A DNA stretch of 64,000 nt from SXRF01 sp964624555 (GTDB taxonomy: Bacteria; Pseudomonadota; Alphaproteobacteria; Rickettsiales; SXRF01): contig CAZUXB010000001.1 in assembly GCA_964624555.1 (NCBI GenBank), forward strand, positions 1-64,000. The letters run 5' to 3'. A program made the position numbers and the translations under genes. The notes beneath the pieces were generated by a model. That model worked only from the letters and a program-made list of their open reading frames with translations. It made no database searches and was not told where the DNA came from. Positions 50,322-60,146 of the stretch are shown one piece after another. Each line of letters begins with the position of its first letter. Positions within the stretch are counted from its first letter, which is position 1.

Positions 50322-53300
50322 ATGCGTACTATAATAAAAAAAATCTGGCACAGTGAGATATTCAAATTCCTGCTGGGCATTGTGCTGATGCTGGTGGTAT
50401 CGGCGCTTATAGCTTTCAACGCCCTGCTGCTATGGGTGGCAACCGGACCGCGCTCGCTCGATGCGGTAACGCCATATATCGAAAGCGCACTTTCCGACAC
50501 AGACGGCAATTTTAATGTCAAGATCGGGGAAACCCGCCTCATCTGGGATGGCTGGCGGCATCCGGTCGATATCCGCCTGAAGGATGTATCGGTGCTGACC
50601 GGGGAAGGTAAAACCTTTACGGTCTTCCCTGAGATAGAACTGGGTATAGACGTATTATACCTGCCGCTGGGGCGAATAATGCCAACATCGCTGGTAATTA
50701 CCTCACCCACAATGAACATAGTACAAAACGATGACCATTCCTTTGGCTTTGGTTTCAAACAGGAAAATGAGGAGACTACTACTGTTCCCCTACCTGCGGT
50801 ACTAGCGCCGTTACTCTCTCAGAGCGATGACAGCAATTTCCGCCGCCTGCATACTGTTATAATAAAAGATGCCGGCGTTAACGTCCTGAATAGCAGACAG
50901 AAAGTATTCTTTAATGCCCATGATTTTAACCTCGTATTCAACCGCAACAGGCGCGGTGCAGTTAAAGTTGGATGTATTGCGTCTATTGATTACGAGGACA
51001 ACAGCTCGGTAATACGCAGTGAATTTTCCTTAAAACCCAACCAACCGACCATAGATGGCCTTCTGGAATTTTCTGAGGTAAAGCCGGACATACTGGCCGG
51101 GTTATTTACCAGCAACCCGGAGTGGAAGTCATTTGCCGTTCCGGTCAGTGGCAAAGTCAGTATGGCGCTTGATACCGGCGGAACGCTGCAATCTTTTGAA
51201 TTTGCGATAAGGGGCAGCAAAGGATCTATTGCTTCTGACAAACTGGTTGCTCCCCTTCCGGTTAATTCCTTGGATATAACCGGCGCAGTCGGCAACGGCC
51301 TCAGCGAGATACGCCTTGACGCTCTGAATGCTGATATAGATGGGATGCAGCTTTCTGCAAGCGGCAGGGCCAAATTTTTTGATAGCACCTCAGAACCAGA
51401 CTCCAGCCCGGAAATAAGCGCGAATATTTTATTAAAGGATATTCCGGTTGGGAAGGTCAAGATGTTGTGGCCACCTTCCCTGTCACCAATGACCAGGGAG
51501 TGGGTAACAGAGAATATAACCGAAGGTATAGTTGTACAGGATCAGGTGATAATTGACCTAAAAAAAGGTGACCTGAAGAAGCCGGTGTTGCCCAAGGAAT
51601 CAATAGATGCCACCATTGACGCAGAGGGCCTGAAAATCCGCTACCTGCCTGAGCACCCACAGGCAACCAATGTAAAAAGCAAAATCCACATTGATGGCGT
51701 GTCCCTGGCCGCTGACATCGAGTCCGCTGATTTCCTGGAAAAAACAAAACTGAGCAACGGTCATGTCACTATAGATGACCTTAACGTTGATAATCCTTAT
51801 ATAAATGTTGAGCTGCACGCAGAAGCCCCCGCCAGAGACATGGTGCATTTCCTAGGGTTGCCACGCTTAAAGCACTCTGGCCACCTTGGATTAGATGAAG
51901 GAAATATCACCGGCAATGTAAACGGCGAGGCAAAGGTTGGTTTTAATTTTTTTGCCCCAAAGGGCCAGAAAGCTGAAGATGTTATCAGCTATGCGGTGAA
52001 AGCCGAAATTGAAAATATTTCACAGAAAGATTTCCTGCATAAATTTGACGTGGTAAATGCGAATGGAACAGTAAATGTTGATAATAGCGGCGTTGAGTTT
52101 ACAGGTTCCGGGGAAGTAAACGGCGCCAAGGCCAACAACAGCAAAGTCAGGTATTTATTCAAACCGGAAAAAGGTGTGGATACTTTTCTGGAATTCACTG
52201 CCAGCATAGCTGCAGAAAACCTCAAACGTTTCGGCTATCCTGAATTTCCTTTCCTGAAAGGTAATCTTGATGCAAGTGCCAAAGTCAAGCTGGGCAACAA
52301 TCTTGAACAAACAGATGCAAACATTAACCTGACCGGTGCCGATATAAATTTTGATAAAATCGCCTGGAAGAAACCGGTAGGTGAACCTGTAAAGCTTGCT
52401 ATCACAACCGAAAAGAAAGATGGTGTACTAAAAATAAATTCTTTCAATATAAGTGGAAGCAAAGTTGCGGCCAAAGGCTCTGCCACACTGGCCAATAACT
52501 ATAGCGATTTCACGGATATACACCTCAGCGAATTTACGCTGGGCAATAATGATATAGCAAATTTATCTTACGAACAGAAAGATGACATTACCAATCTTAA
52601 CATCAGAGCAGACAGCTTGGACTTAACCAATATCATGGAAAAAAACAGCGATGGATTTTCCTTCCAGAATTTCCCGCCGGTAAAATTAAAGGCTGATATT
52701 GGCAAACTCATAATTGGTAACGAACGGATAGTAAGCAATTTTAATGGTGAGATAAGTTGTGATAAAACCATTTGCAATAGTGCCGACCTGACTGGCAAAA
52801 GCGGTGATGGCAAAGCGTTTTCCATAAAAATATTCAATGATGCCAGACAAGAAAGAAAAATAGCGGTGCGTGCCGATGACGCCGGTTCGTTCCTGCATGA
52901 TTTTGGAATACTTGACGGAATGAACGGTGGTGGATTGGTTCTATACGGAATATACCAGGAAAACGGTTCAGGCAGCACCCTGAACGCAAAACTCACTATC
53001 AGTGAACATACAATAAAAAATGCACCAATACTGGGCAAGATTTTGGCTCTTGCCTCGCTCACTGGGTTAATAGATACGCTTCAGGGCAACGGCATACGTT
53101 TCAAGGCACTTAACATTCCCTTCACACTGCATAATGATGTAGCAACTTTGGAAAAAGGAAAGACCTATGGTTCGGCCATTGGCATAACTGTTGATGGCAC
53201 CATAACCTTCCCCAAAAAAATTCTGGACCTGCAGGGAACAGTAGTTCCATCTTATACGTTGAATAACTTCTTCGGCAAGGTACCGCTTCTGGGAGAGATG

Positions 53301-53474
53301 TTAACTGGCGGTGACGGTCAGGGAGTATTCGCTGCCCGTTACAGCATTAAAGGCCCAGAAAGTAAAGCCGATGTCAGCGTAAACCCACTGTCCATACTTA
53401 CCCCCGGCTTCCTGCGCGGCTTGTTTGATATATTTGATGACCAGAAAGAAGAAGGCCAGAATACTGGCAACTAA
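50322..53474 (+). CDS. AsmA-like/YhdP-type large envelope protein
   Basis: This very long protein (1050 residues) has one N-terminal membrane helix (residues 7-38) and a body of repeating beta-strand patterns. The C-terminal AsmA-like region has KILALASLTGLIDTLQGNGIRF and FGKVPLLGEMLTGGDGQGVFAARYSIKGP. Members of this group are thought to move phospholipid between membranes. An ATG at 50310 or an earlier TTG at 50286 are alternative starts; none has a clear Shine-Dalgarno. Its stop is 1 bp from the convergent zinc-finger gene. Confidence 0.88.
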   Translation: MRTIIKKIWHSEIFKFLLGIVLMLVVSALIAFNALLLWVATGPRSLDAVTPYIESALSDTDGNFNVKIGETRLIWDGWRHPVDIRLKDVSVLTGEGKTFTVFPEIELGIDVLYLPLGRIMPTSLVITSPTMNIVQNDDHSFGFGFKQENEETTTVPLPAVLAPLLSQSDDSNFRRLHTVIIKDAGVNVLNSRQKVFFNAHDFNLVFNRNRRGAVKVGCIASIDYEDNSSVIRSEFSLKPNQPTIDGLLEFSEVKPDILAGLFTSNPEWKSFAVPVSGKVSMALDTGGTLQSFEFAIRGSKGSIASDKLVAPLPVNSLDITGAVGNGLSEIRLDALNADIDGMQLSASGRAKFFDSTSEPDSSPEISANILLKDIPVGKVKMLWPPSLSPMTREWVTENITEGIVVQDQVIIDLKKGDLKKPVLPKESIDATIDAEGLKIRYLPEHPQATNVKSKIHIDGVSLAADIESADFLEKTKLSNGHVTIDDLNVDNPYINVELHAEAPARDMVHFLGLPRLKHSGHLGLDEGNITGNVNGEAKVGFNFFAPKGQKAEDVISYAVKAEIENISQKDFLHKFDVVNANGTVNVDNSGVEFTGSGEVNGAKANNSKVRYLFKPEKGVDTFLEFTASIAAENLKRFGYPEFPFLKGNLDASAKVKLGNNLEQTDANINLTGADINFDKIAWKKPVGEPVKLAITTEKKDGVLKINSFNISGSKVAAKGSATLANNYSDFTDIHLSEFTLGNNDIANLSYEQKDDITNLNIRADSLDLTNIMEKNSDGFSFQNFPPVKLKADIGKLIIGNERIVSNFNGEISCDKTICNSADLTGKSGDGKAFSIKIFNDARQERKIAVRADDAGSFLHDFGILDGMNGGGLVLYGIYQENGSGSTLNAKLTISEHTIKNAPILGKILALASLTGLIDTLQGNGIRFKALNIPFTLHNDVATLEKGKTYGSAIGITVDGTITFPKKILDLQGTVVPSYTLNNFFGKVPLLGEMLTGGDGQGVFAARYSIKGPESKADVSVNPLSILTPGFLRGLFDIFDDQKEEGQNTGN

Positions 53475-53475
53475 C

Positions 53476-53664
53476 CTAATGCGCCGCAACTCTCCGGCTG
53501 GTTGTTTCCTGCGACAGTATATATGTCCTGCTGCAATAAGGACAAACAACACGTCCTGTTTCCTGTTCTATTTGCAGATACACCTTGGGATGGCCAACAG
53601 CGCCACCTCCCCCATCGCAAGAAACTTCTTTAGAATCAACTGAGATTTCTTCAAACTTATCCAT
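53476..53664 (-). CDS. Small zinc-finger domain protein (NDUFS6-like)
   Basis: This 62-residue protein of the zinc-finger CHCC family has CDGGGGAVGHPKVYLQI and VVCPYCSRTYIL. The Cys, His and two Cys form the zinc site. Homologues are related to a complex I accessory subunit and are often annotated as zinc-finger domain-containing protein. It is the last gene of the minus-strand run that includes the transglycosylase, with a 14-bp gap. Confidence 0.9.
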   Translation of the reverse strand: MDKFEEISVDSKEVSCDGGGGAVGHPKVYLQIEQETGRVVCPYCSRTYILSQETTSRRVAAH

Positions 53665-53678
53665 AACGTCTTTATTGA

Positions 53679-54767
53679 TTAATCATTGAAAATAAAATTA
53701 GGGCCAGACTTCTTGATGATATCAGTGTTTACCGGACGCCTGTCAGCTAGCTTGTTATCAAGACGGATAATTTTTGCCTGCGAAACAGGATCAGCAACAA
53801 CTGCTGTATTTGACGGCTGGCTGCCGCTAGATGGAGCCAGATCCAGTAAACTCTGCTTGGCAGTAACCGGAGTGGCATCAGCCATCACCATAGGCTCAGG
53901 TGGAAGGTTTTTATCAGGAATCTGGGTATTGCCATTTGCTACTCTTATTTCCGGATGCACTATAATAACCCCGCTCTCACGTTTTTTTGCTCCCATATTT
54001 TGCGAAACAACACCGTTAGAACTGATTTTTATAGTCCGCATATGCCGGACGGCAGCATCACTATTTTCTGCCTTGGCTACGCTTATATATTTAGGTGCAG
54101 GCGCAACTGGTTTAGCCGGGGCAGCATCAGCCTGCTGCATATCATGCAAGCCATTTACTGAACTATTTGGCACGCTAAGGCGGGCTGAACGCAACTTATC
54201 CACTATCTTAATCCAGCTATCATAGACTAACCCTACATATTTCCTGCCAAGCTGCGGGGTTTTGGAATGATAGTCACTGGCGGCCTTTTTCCATGAGCCT
54301 TCATCCTGATACAGGTTGCGCAGGAAGCTGGCAGCATAGGCAACGTTGGTCTCCGGATCAAAAGCCTGTGAAAGCGATGAGAAAGCCCCAGCGTGATGGT
54401 GGAGATTCACCTGCATACAGCCAACATCCATACTTTCCACACCACGGTCATAGAGCTTGTGGGCAGCGGCCATAGCCTCTTCCTTGGTATCAAAGTAATA
54501 ACCCTTACCTTCAGCATTGATAGTCCACGGCCACGGTAATTTTATTTTCAGGCCATCATGGTAACGCCCGGACTCAGTGGAAGCTATCGCAGATAGTAAA
54601 TGCGCAGGAATCCCATATTGGGTTTCATAACGCTGCAGGTTGCGGGTACACAGTTTAGCGCCCTCAATAAGCGGATCAACACTATCGGCACTAGCCGAAG
54701 CAGGCTGCACACCCGCAATGACCACAAAGGCGAGCCAACCGCATAAATTATTTTTTCCTATGACCAT
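53679..54767 (-). CDS. Lytic transglycosylase SLT domain protein
   Basis: This 362-residue exported protein has a signal peptide ending ASA and an SLT-like catalytic domain (residues 35-180) with IPAHLLSAIASTESGRY, where Glu is the expected catalytic residue, and VGCMQVNLHHHAGAF. It probably opens peptidoglycan for the Tad pilus or other secretion. The C-terminal 180 residues are Pro/Ala/Ser-rich without clear fold. It lies next to a TPR lipoprotein and TadG-like gene, suggesting a pilus role. Confidence 0.85.
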   Translation of the reverse strand: MVIGKNNLCGWLAFVVIAGVQPASASADSVDPLIEGAKLCTRNLQRYETQYGIPAHLLSAIASTESGRYHDGLKIKLPWPWTINAEGKGYYFDTKEEAMAAAHKLYDRGVESMDVGCMQVNLHHHAGAFSSLSQAFDPETNVAYAASFLRNLYQDEGSWKKAASDYHSKTPQLGRKYVGLVYDSWIKIVDKLRSARLSVPNSSVNGLHDMQQADAAPAKPVAPAPKYISVAKAENSDAAVRHMRTIKISSNGVVSQNMGAKKRESGVIIVHPEIRVANGNTQIPDKNLPPEPMVMADATPVTAKQSLLDLAPSSGSQPSNTAVVADPVSQAKIIRLDNKLADRRPVNTDIIKKSGPNFIFND

Positions 54768-54911
54768 GTCCGGACTTTATGACATATTAATTAATACTTA
54801 CTTAATAGAGCTTATTATAAAAACCAAGCAAAGGCAAGAAATAACACAAAACTCTTTAATATCAGCTTATTATTAAATTCAAAACGACACCTGCCACAAA
54901 GTGCTGAACAA

Positions 54912-55670
54912 TTATTTGTGGTTATCATAAGCTGTTGATTCAACAACAGATGTTTGCACAAATCCGGCTTCACCAGACGTATCATCCTCTTTCTTAGCAT
55001 CCGGATGAACAGTAAGTTTCAGGGCTGGAGGGGTTATGAAACCAATCTCATGATCAACGTTAGGGATAATCATTTTATTAGGATTTTTAATTCCCTTGGC
55101 AAAATCAGCTACATATTGTTCGTAAAAAGCTATATTCGCTTTCGCCTGTTCTTCCGTCATATCAAGCAGATTGATTTTGGTAGCCTTGGCATGTTGCCCG
55201 GATATTCCATAGGCTAATGCAAGATTATGATGCACTATCTTACTTTGAGAAACATTATCGGTTTTTATATGCATTAGTGATTCCAGCAACATGATTGCCT
55301 GGGAAAGCTGGTGATTAAGGATAAGCGACATTGCCAGGTTGTTTTTTACAGGCAGGGAATCAGGGGAAAAAGAGAGAGCGGTTTTGTAAAGCTCCTGGGC
55401 TGCCAGATGGTTTCCACTATAATCGAAGGCTACAGCCTTGCTATTATAGGCCAAAGAATTTGCAGGATCCGTAGCGATCAATTTATCAAAAACAACGATT
55501 GCCTCCGGCAAATTACCACTTTCAACTAAAGCATTGCCATTCTTGCGTAATATCTCCGATTCAGCACTAAGCGTCTGGTCATCCCCCGCCATATCCTGCG
55601 TGCAACCAGCAAGCATAGCCAAGCCAAAACCAGCAAGCAGGTAATATCTGTACATCCTGTATTGTATCAT
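54912..55670 (-). CDS. TPR lipoprotein, TadD-like
   Basis: This 252-residue lipoprotein has a lipobox MLAGC near residue 22 and three to four tetratricopeptide repeats (for example ALVESGNLPEAIVVFDKLIATDP and AQELYKTALSFSPDS). TadD proteins are lipoproteins of the same build that help the secretin, and the neighbours are Tad-related, so TadD is the preferred call. The C-terminal 90 residues are not TPR. There is a 9-bp gap from the TadG-like gene. Confidence 0.82.
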   Translation of the reverse strand: MIQYRMYRYYLLAGFGLAMLAGCTQDMAGDDQTLSAESEILRKNGNALVESGNLPEAIVVFDKLIATDPANSLAYNSKAVAFDYSGNHLAAQELYKTALSFSPDSLPVKNNLAMSLILNHQLSQAIMLLESLMHIKTDNVSQSKIVHHNLALAYGISGQHAKATKINLLDMTEEQAKANIAFYEQYVADFAKGIKNPNKMIIPNVDHEIGFITPPALKLTVHPDAKKEDDTSGEAGFVQTSVVESTAYDNHK

Positions 55671-55680
55671 GCGGGAGATA

Positions 55681-57108
55681 CTACTTACTTATTCTCAAAT
55701 TAGCAAGCGAGTCTCCAATCTGGCTAAATACACCATCCAAATCATTAGTGGTCGGGCTTTCAAAATAATATTCCGGCTTACTGGCACAACCTAATAACAT
55801 ATTTTTTGCCGTGGTGCCAATACTGCTTCCAAGAGCAATAGTATATATTATCACGTTACTATTATTGGCCTTGATATTATTACAAACCGAACTGGTCCTG
55901 GTATTAAGCTCAGTTTCACCATTACTGCAATCATACCCCCACCACCACGATGAAACGCAGGCATTTGGCCCAAGCTGCCCGGCACTGGGATAGCCATAGC
56001 CAGAATAGCGGCCATAGCTTAGGGTATTATCACCATCGGTCATGAGAACTATTGCCTTGTTCATGAGCGGTGAATTATAGTCAAGCGGTAGGCTGTTGGT
56101 ATTCATCTCCCCACCCCACAAAGTTCGCCATCTTGGCGAAATCATTCGCCATCCCCATACCAACCCAAGGTCTATATGGGTATTGCCGCCAGTAGACATG
56201 GAATTAATAGCATTTATCATGGTGGTTTTACTTGCTGTCATTGGAGTTACTGCCTGCGGACAGTTGACATTAGGACCGTGACTACTGGTAATACTGTAAC
56301 TGCCATAGCTTATCCAGTTATTGTAGCTGTCATCTGGTGCATAATATTGCGGGAACAAACGCACGGATGGAGGATCATCGGTAATGTCGTACTGTGGTGT
56401 GAGAGTACCATTACTGCGCGATTCCACGCAACCGCCCCAGCTGGTTGTCCCCCAGTTATAGGTATTGGTTGCTGTCCAACTGGAATGTCCGGTTCCGACA
56501 TTAACAGCCATTGAGAACGGAACTAACCCGATCCACAAATTAGGCACAGTACTGTTGCTGCCGTAGAGAATATTGACAAGAGATGTAGCAGCACTCTTAG
56601 CTGCAGTTATCTTGCTTACCCCACCACCGGCAGAATCATCCATAGAACCGGTAGTATCCATAACCAGAACCACTTCCAGCCCCTTACTGCCACGCGTAAC
56701 CTGTGAGGTAGCAGAAATTGCAATAGAATTTATACCAACTACCTTCATCACAGTTGTAGGCACAGTACCGCTTATCGAAAGGTTGATAACGCTGTTATCT
56801 TCATTGGGTGTTACTACCAGCGTATCCAAAGTTGTCCCCATATATCCCGATGGGAAATTAGCGTTAAAATATTTGGATGCTTCACTATTTATGTTAGTAG
56901 TACTGACAGTCGCTGCAGCAGCAAGTCCAGCATTGTCCAGAGCGCTGCTCATGCGCGCCTGCACCAGTTGCGCCCGCGACATATCAACGGATGCGCCAAG
57001 GGCAGACATCATGGCAAATATTCCAAGTGCGACCATCGGTATGGCAGAACCACTCTGTTCACCAATTATCAGGCGCACGAAACGTGGCCACATCATCAAC
57101 TTATACAT
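55681..57108 (-). CDS. tadG: TadG-like pilus protein with VWA domain
   Basis: This 475-residue protein has the TadE/TadG N-terminal region (GSAIPMVALGIFAMMSALGASVDMSRAQLVQARMSSALDNAGLAAA, one membrane helix). From about residue 148 a von Willebrand A domain begins (LEVVLVMDTTGSMDD, a MIDAS variant), with AIVLMTDGDNT. TadG-related proteins with VWA domains are minor pilins or surface adhesins. It overlaps the upstream TadE-like gene by 13 bp. The tail ends in a short amphipathic helix. Confidence 0.88.
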   Translation of the reverse strand: MYKLMMWPRFVRLIIGEQSGSAIPMVALGIFAMMSALGASVDMSRAQLVQARMSSALDNAGLAAAATVSTTNINSEASKYFNANFPSGYMGTTLDTLVVTPNEDNSVINLSISGTVPTTVMKVVGINSIAISATSQVTRGSKGLEVVLVMDTTGSMDDSAGGGVSKITAAKSAATSLVNILYGSNSTVPNLWIGLVPFSMAVNVGTGHSSWTATNTYNWGTTSWGGCVESRSNGTLTPQYDITDDPPSVRLFPQYYAPDDSYNNWISYGSYSITSSHGPNVNCPQAVTPMTASKTTMINAINSMSTGGNTHIDLGLVWGWRMISPRWRTLWGGEMNTNSLPLDYNSPLMNKAIVLMTDGDNTLSYGRYSGYGYPSAGQLGPNACVSSWWWGYDCSNGETELNTRTSSVCNNIKANNSNVIIYTIALGSSIGTTAKNMLLGCASKPEYYFESPTTNDLDGVFSQIGDSLANLRISK

Positions 57109-57695
57109 AAAGTTTCCTCCACTCTCATATCTGGGAAAAGCAAACCAAGAACAGTTAAATCACCAAGCCGTGGCTTGAATATGCTGTAGCGGTACATGGT
57201 GCTGTTACTGTAGATAGTCCCGGACAATATTGGTTTGTAGTTATAGAACACTTCCGTAATTATGACTGCGTCCCCCGCTACCATGGTAAAACCTGTAGGC
57301 AGAGTCGCTACGCCACCGTTAACACCAATACGGCTGGTTTGTGCTGTTCCGGTACTATTATATTGCCATGTTATTACCGGGTTACTGGTTCCAGTTTTTT
57401 TAACCGAAGAGATAATAGCATAACCATCATTGGCAAAACTGTAAGGCAGCAATATCTGCCCCGCCGCTGGGATAATCTGGTTTAATTGCGCAGTAGTTAT
57501 GGATGACGATTGTGTTACCAGATCCGATAAGGTTATAGACACCCTTTCCAGCTTCTGTGAAATAAGCACATAACGTGTCACCTCAGTTGTGCCGAAAGCA
57601 AGGGTAATGAGTAGTGGCAGCGCCACGGCAAACTCCATGGCAGCCAATCCATGATTAGCATAAAATAGCTTACGTAATATATCCATTCTTATCAT
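57096..57695 (-). CDS. TadE-like minor pilin 2
   Basis: This 199-residue protein has the TadE N-terminus HGLAAMEFAVALPLLITLAFGTTEVTRYVLI with a transmembrane helix and the conserved Glu. The rest is a short periplasmic domain with no known fold. It is the second of a TadE-like pair feeding the TadG-like gene. Confidence 0.85.
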   Translation of the reverse strand: MIRMDILRKLFYANHGLAAMEFAVALPLLITLAFGTTEVTRYVLISQKLERVSITLSDLVTQSSSITTAQLNQIIPAAGQILLPYSFANDGYAIISSVKKTGTSNPVITWQYNSTGTAQTSRIGVNGGVATLPTGFTMVAGDAVIITEVFYNYKPILSGTIYSNSTMYRYSIFKPRLGDLTVLGLLFPDMRVEETLCIS

Positions 57696-57717
57696 ATAGC
57701 TATAGCGTCAAATATAT

Positions 57718-58302
57718 TTAATAAGGCTCATTCTTAACAACCGTGCGGCTGGAGAGCCACATAGTGCCACCAAGAAAATTAGCAATTATCGGGGTATAGA
57801 CTGTCCACGGGTAATTCACTGTATACACCACAACATCATTGGCATTGCCAAGACCGGCAACACCGGTGCTGTCCCACTGGCTATTATGGTTGATATCGGT
57901 ATACGATTCACCAACATTATAAGTGCCATTATGGTTTGAATCAATATATGGCTCCTCCTGGCTAATGGAATTAAAAGATGGATAAACCGTAGTAGTCACC
58001 GTTATTTTAGTTGGATCCAGCAATCCTGCGCTACGGGTGGAAACAGCAGAGATAATCTGCTGCTGGCGAGTGCTGCCAGAAGCTGTGTATCCAGTTTTTC
58101 CGTAACGAGCGCTATATGCCGTTGCCCCTTCAATTACGCTGCTGGCAAACATAACTAAAGAAAATTCAATAATGCCAGTAAGCATCAAAATAAAGACCGG
58201 TGCAATCAAGGCAAACTCCAAGGCCGCAATCCCCTGAGAGTCACGAATAAAAGATTTTCTGAATCGCCTTGGTAAAAAAAACACGGCCATTACCCACCCC
58301 AA
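57718..58302 (-). CDS. TadE-like minor pilin 1
   Basis: This 194-residue TadE-like protein has QGIAALEFALIAPVFILMLTGIIEFSLVMF at residues 22-51, with the conserved Phe-Ala-Leu and Glu, and a Ser/Thr-rich periplasmic part with the Asp/Asn-rich stretch DSNHNGTYNVGESYTDINHN. These residues look like an EF-hand-type calcium loop, seen twice (DSNHNGTYNVGE and DINHNSQWD). It is 22 bp from its partner. Confidence 0.85.
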   Translation of the reverse strand: MGWVMAVFFLPRRFRKSFIRDSQGIAALEFALIAPVFILMLTGIIEFSLVMFASSVIEGATAYSARYGKTGYTASGSTRQQQIISAVSTRSAGLLDPTKITVTTTVYPSFNSISQEEPYIDSNHNGTYNVGESYTDINHNSQWDSTGVAGLGNANDVVVYTVNYPWTVYTPIIANFLGGTMWLSSRTVVKNEPY

Positions 58303-58423
58303 AATGGATTCTTATGTTTAAATCCTAGCACATATCAATTAAAACAAAGTGAACTATGCAAGGCAATTGGCCAAATATTATGGATAATTTATACGATATT
58401 TTAGTGAATTATTATTACAAAAG

Positions 58424-59116
58424 TTAATTTGCAGGCTGCTGGTTCCTCTGGATTAACAACCTGTTAACAACATCCAATCTCCAGCGCAGACCAGCGTCCA
58501 CAGCCCTGTACATGCCTTCTATCATAAAGGCAACACCGCTTGCATTAGGATGATAGCCATCACCAATGGTAAGATCAGGATTGCCGGCAATCCCTCCCAA
58601 GGTTTCTGGGTAAACCTGCGAAAGCTTGCCGATTGCACTAATAGCCTCACCTAGCCTATAACGATAGTTACCATCTTTGGATGCTGGGGCCGATGACATC
58701 ATTGCTATAGTATATATGCTACGCTGCTTCATACCACTTAACATCCAAACCATATTATCCTTTAATATCTGTGGGTCAAGGCCACGCCTTATATCAGTTT
58801 CCGCCACCTGTAAAATCACCATATCTGGTGACCTGGCCAATATGGAATCAATTTTTTTCTTGGCATCGGCACTGGTCATCTCGACTTGGCTAATAGATTC
58901 AACTTTTACAAAAAAACCACCATCCCTCAGCCTTTTTTCAAGCTGGGCAGCAAATCTTTTTTCAGGGGGAAGATTAGGATTTCCGGTTATTTCATCACCC
59001 AATACTATTATCAACATATCAGGAGTAGCTATAGATGCCGCCGACACCGGAGGTACAACTAACAACAAACAGAAAAATAATAGTATTTTAAGAATTTTCA
59101 TTATACGATTATACAT
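58424..59116 (-). CDS. SGNH-fold hydrolase-like protein, probably inactive
   Basis: This 230-residue protein has a signal peptide (residues 1-26) and the fold of TesA-like SGNH hydrolases. Block I reads VLGDEITGNPNLP instead of GDS-L, so the nucleophile serine is replaced by glutamate. Block III is VAETD where GxND is usual. The final DGYHPNASGVAF keeps the Asp and His. These changes suggest lost hydrolase activity or a new role. It lies next to the TadE-like genes (121-bp gap). Confidence 0.78.
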   Translation of the reverse strand: MYNRIMKILKILLFFCLLLVVPPVSAASIATPDMLIIVLGDEITGNPNLPPEKRFAAQLEKRLRDGGFFVKVESISQVEMTSADAKKKIDSILARSPDMVILQVAETDIRRGLDPQILKDNMVWMLSGMKQRSIYTIAMMSSAPASKDGNYRYRLGEAISAIGKLSQVYPETLGGIAGNPDLTIGDGYHPNASGVAFMIEGMYRAVDAGLRWRLDVVNRLLIQRNQQPAN

Positions 59117-59160
59117 TAAATATCGAATTTTTCAAGTATAATAGAGCCTCAATTATTCTC

Positions 59161-60144
59161 TTAACTATTTTCTATAAATCTAACATCCTGTATTAATGTG
59201 GCAATTCCATCACGCAGGCCTATTTTGGCTTTCCAGCCAATCCCTGACATTATACTTATATCCAATAATTTGCGCATTGTACCGTCAGGTTTTGAAGTAT
59301 CAAACACTATATTACCGGAAAAGCCGGTAATTTCCTTCATCAGTTCGGCAAGTTCTTTGATACTAATATCCTTGCCGACCCCGACATTGACCAGTGGCGG
59401 ACGGAAATCAAGGCTTTCCGGATCATTATCGCCGAGGAGTTTTTCATATTCCATATCAGGTAGGTTCATCAGGAAAACGCAGGCATCGGCGAGATCACTG
59501 TTGTGCATGAATTCGCGTTTCGGTGCGCCACTACCCCAGATCACCACTTCACTGTCACCGCGTTTTTTTGCCTCGCAGAATTTGCGTATCAGCGCTGGAA
59601 TAACATGCGAATTTTCCGGGTGATAATTATCGCCCTTGCCATACATGTTGGTTGGCATCACGCTCAGAAATTTTGTTCCATATTGCCTGTTATAGCTCCA
59701 GCACATCTCAATACCGGCAACCTTGGCAAGGGCATAGGGACGATTGGAAGGTTCCAGTGGACCGGAGAGCAGGTAGCTTTCCTTCATCGGCTGTGGCGCC
59801 ATTTTGGGATAGATGCAACTGGAGCCAAGGAACAGCAGGCGTCTTACCTTATTCTTCCACGCGTTGTGAATAACATTGGTCTGTATCGCGATATTATCGT
59901 AGAAAAATTCGGCCGGATAATGGCTGTTGGCATGGATACCGCCTACCTTCGCCGCCGCCATGAAAACATATTCCGGTTTTTCCTCCGCGAAGAATTTTTC
60001 CACCGCAAGCTGATTGGTAAGATCAAGTTCGCTACGGCTTCTAAGCAACAGATTGTTATAACCCAGCGATCCGAGATGCTCTGTTATCGCCGAACCTACC
60101 AGCCCACGATGCCCTGCTACAAATATCTTTGCGTTTTTTTCCAT
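59161..60144 (-). CDS. fcl: GDP-L-fucose synthase
   Basis: This 327-residue epimerase/reductase converts GDP-4-keto-6-deoxymannose to GDP-L-fucose. It has FVAGHRGLVGSAITEHL, LFLGSSCIYPKMAPQPMKES, the catalytic YALAKVAGIEMCWSYNRQYG (Tyr, Lys) and VIPALIRKFCEAKKRG. It lies 2 bp from gmd, so the two enzymes are cotranscribed. Confidence 0.96.
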   Translation of the reverse strand: MEKNAKIFVAGHRGLVGSAITEHLGSLGYNNLLLRSRSELDLTNQLAVEKFFAEEKPEYVFMAAAKVGGIHANSHYPAEFFYDNIAIQTNVIHNAWKNKVRRLLFLGSSCIYPKMAPQPMKESYLLSGPLEPSNRPYALAKVAGIEMCWSYNRQYGTKFLSVMPTNMYGKGDNYHPENSHVIPALIRKFCEAKKRGDSEVVIWGSGAPKREFMHNSDLADACVFLMNLPDMEYEKLLGDNDPESLDFRPPLVNVGVGKDISIKELAELMKEITGFSGNIVFDTSKPDGTMRKLLDISIMSGIGWKAKIGLRDGIATLIQDVRFIENS

Positions 60145-60146
60145 CG

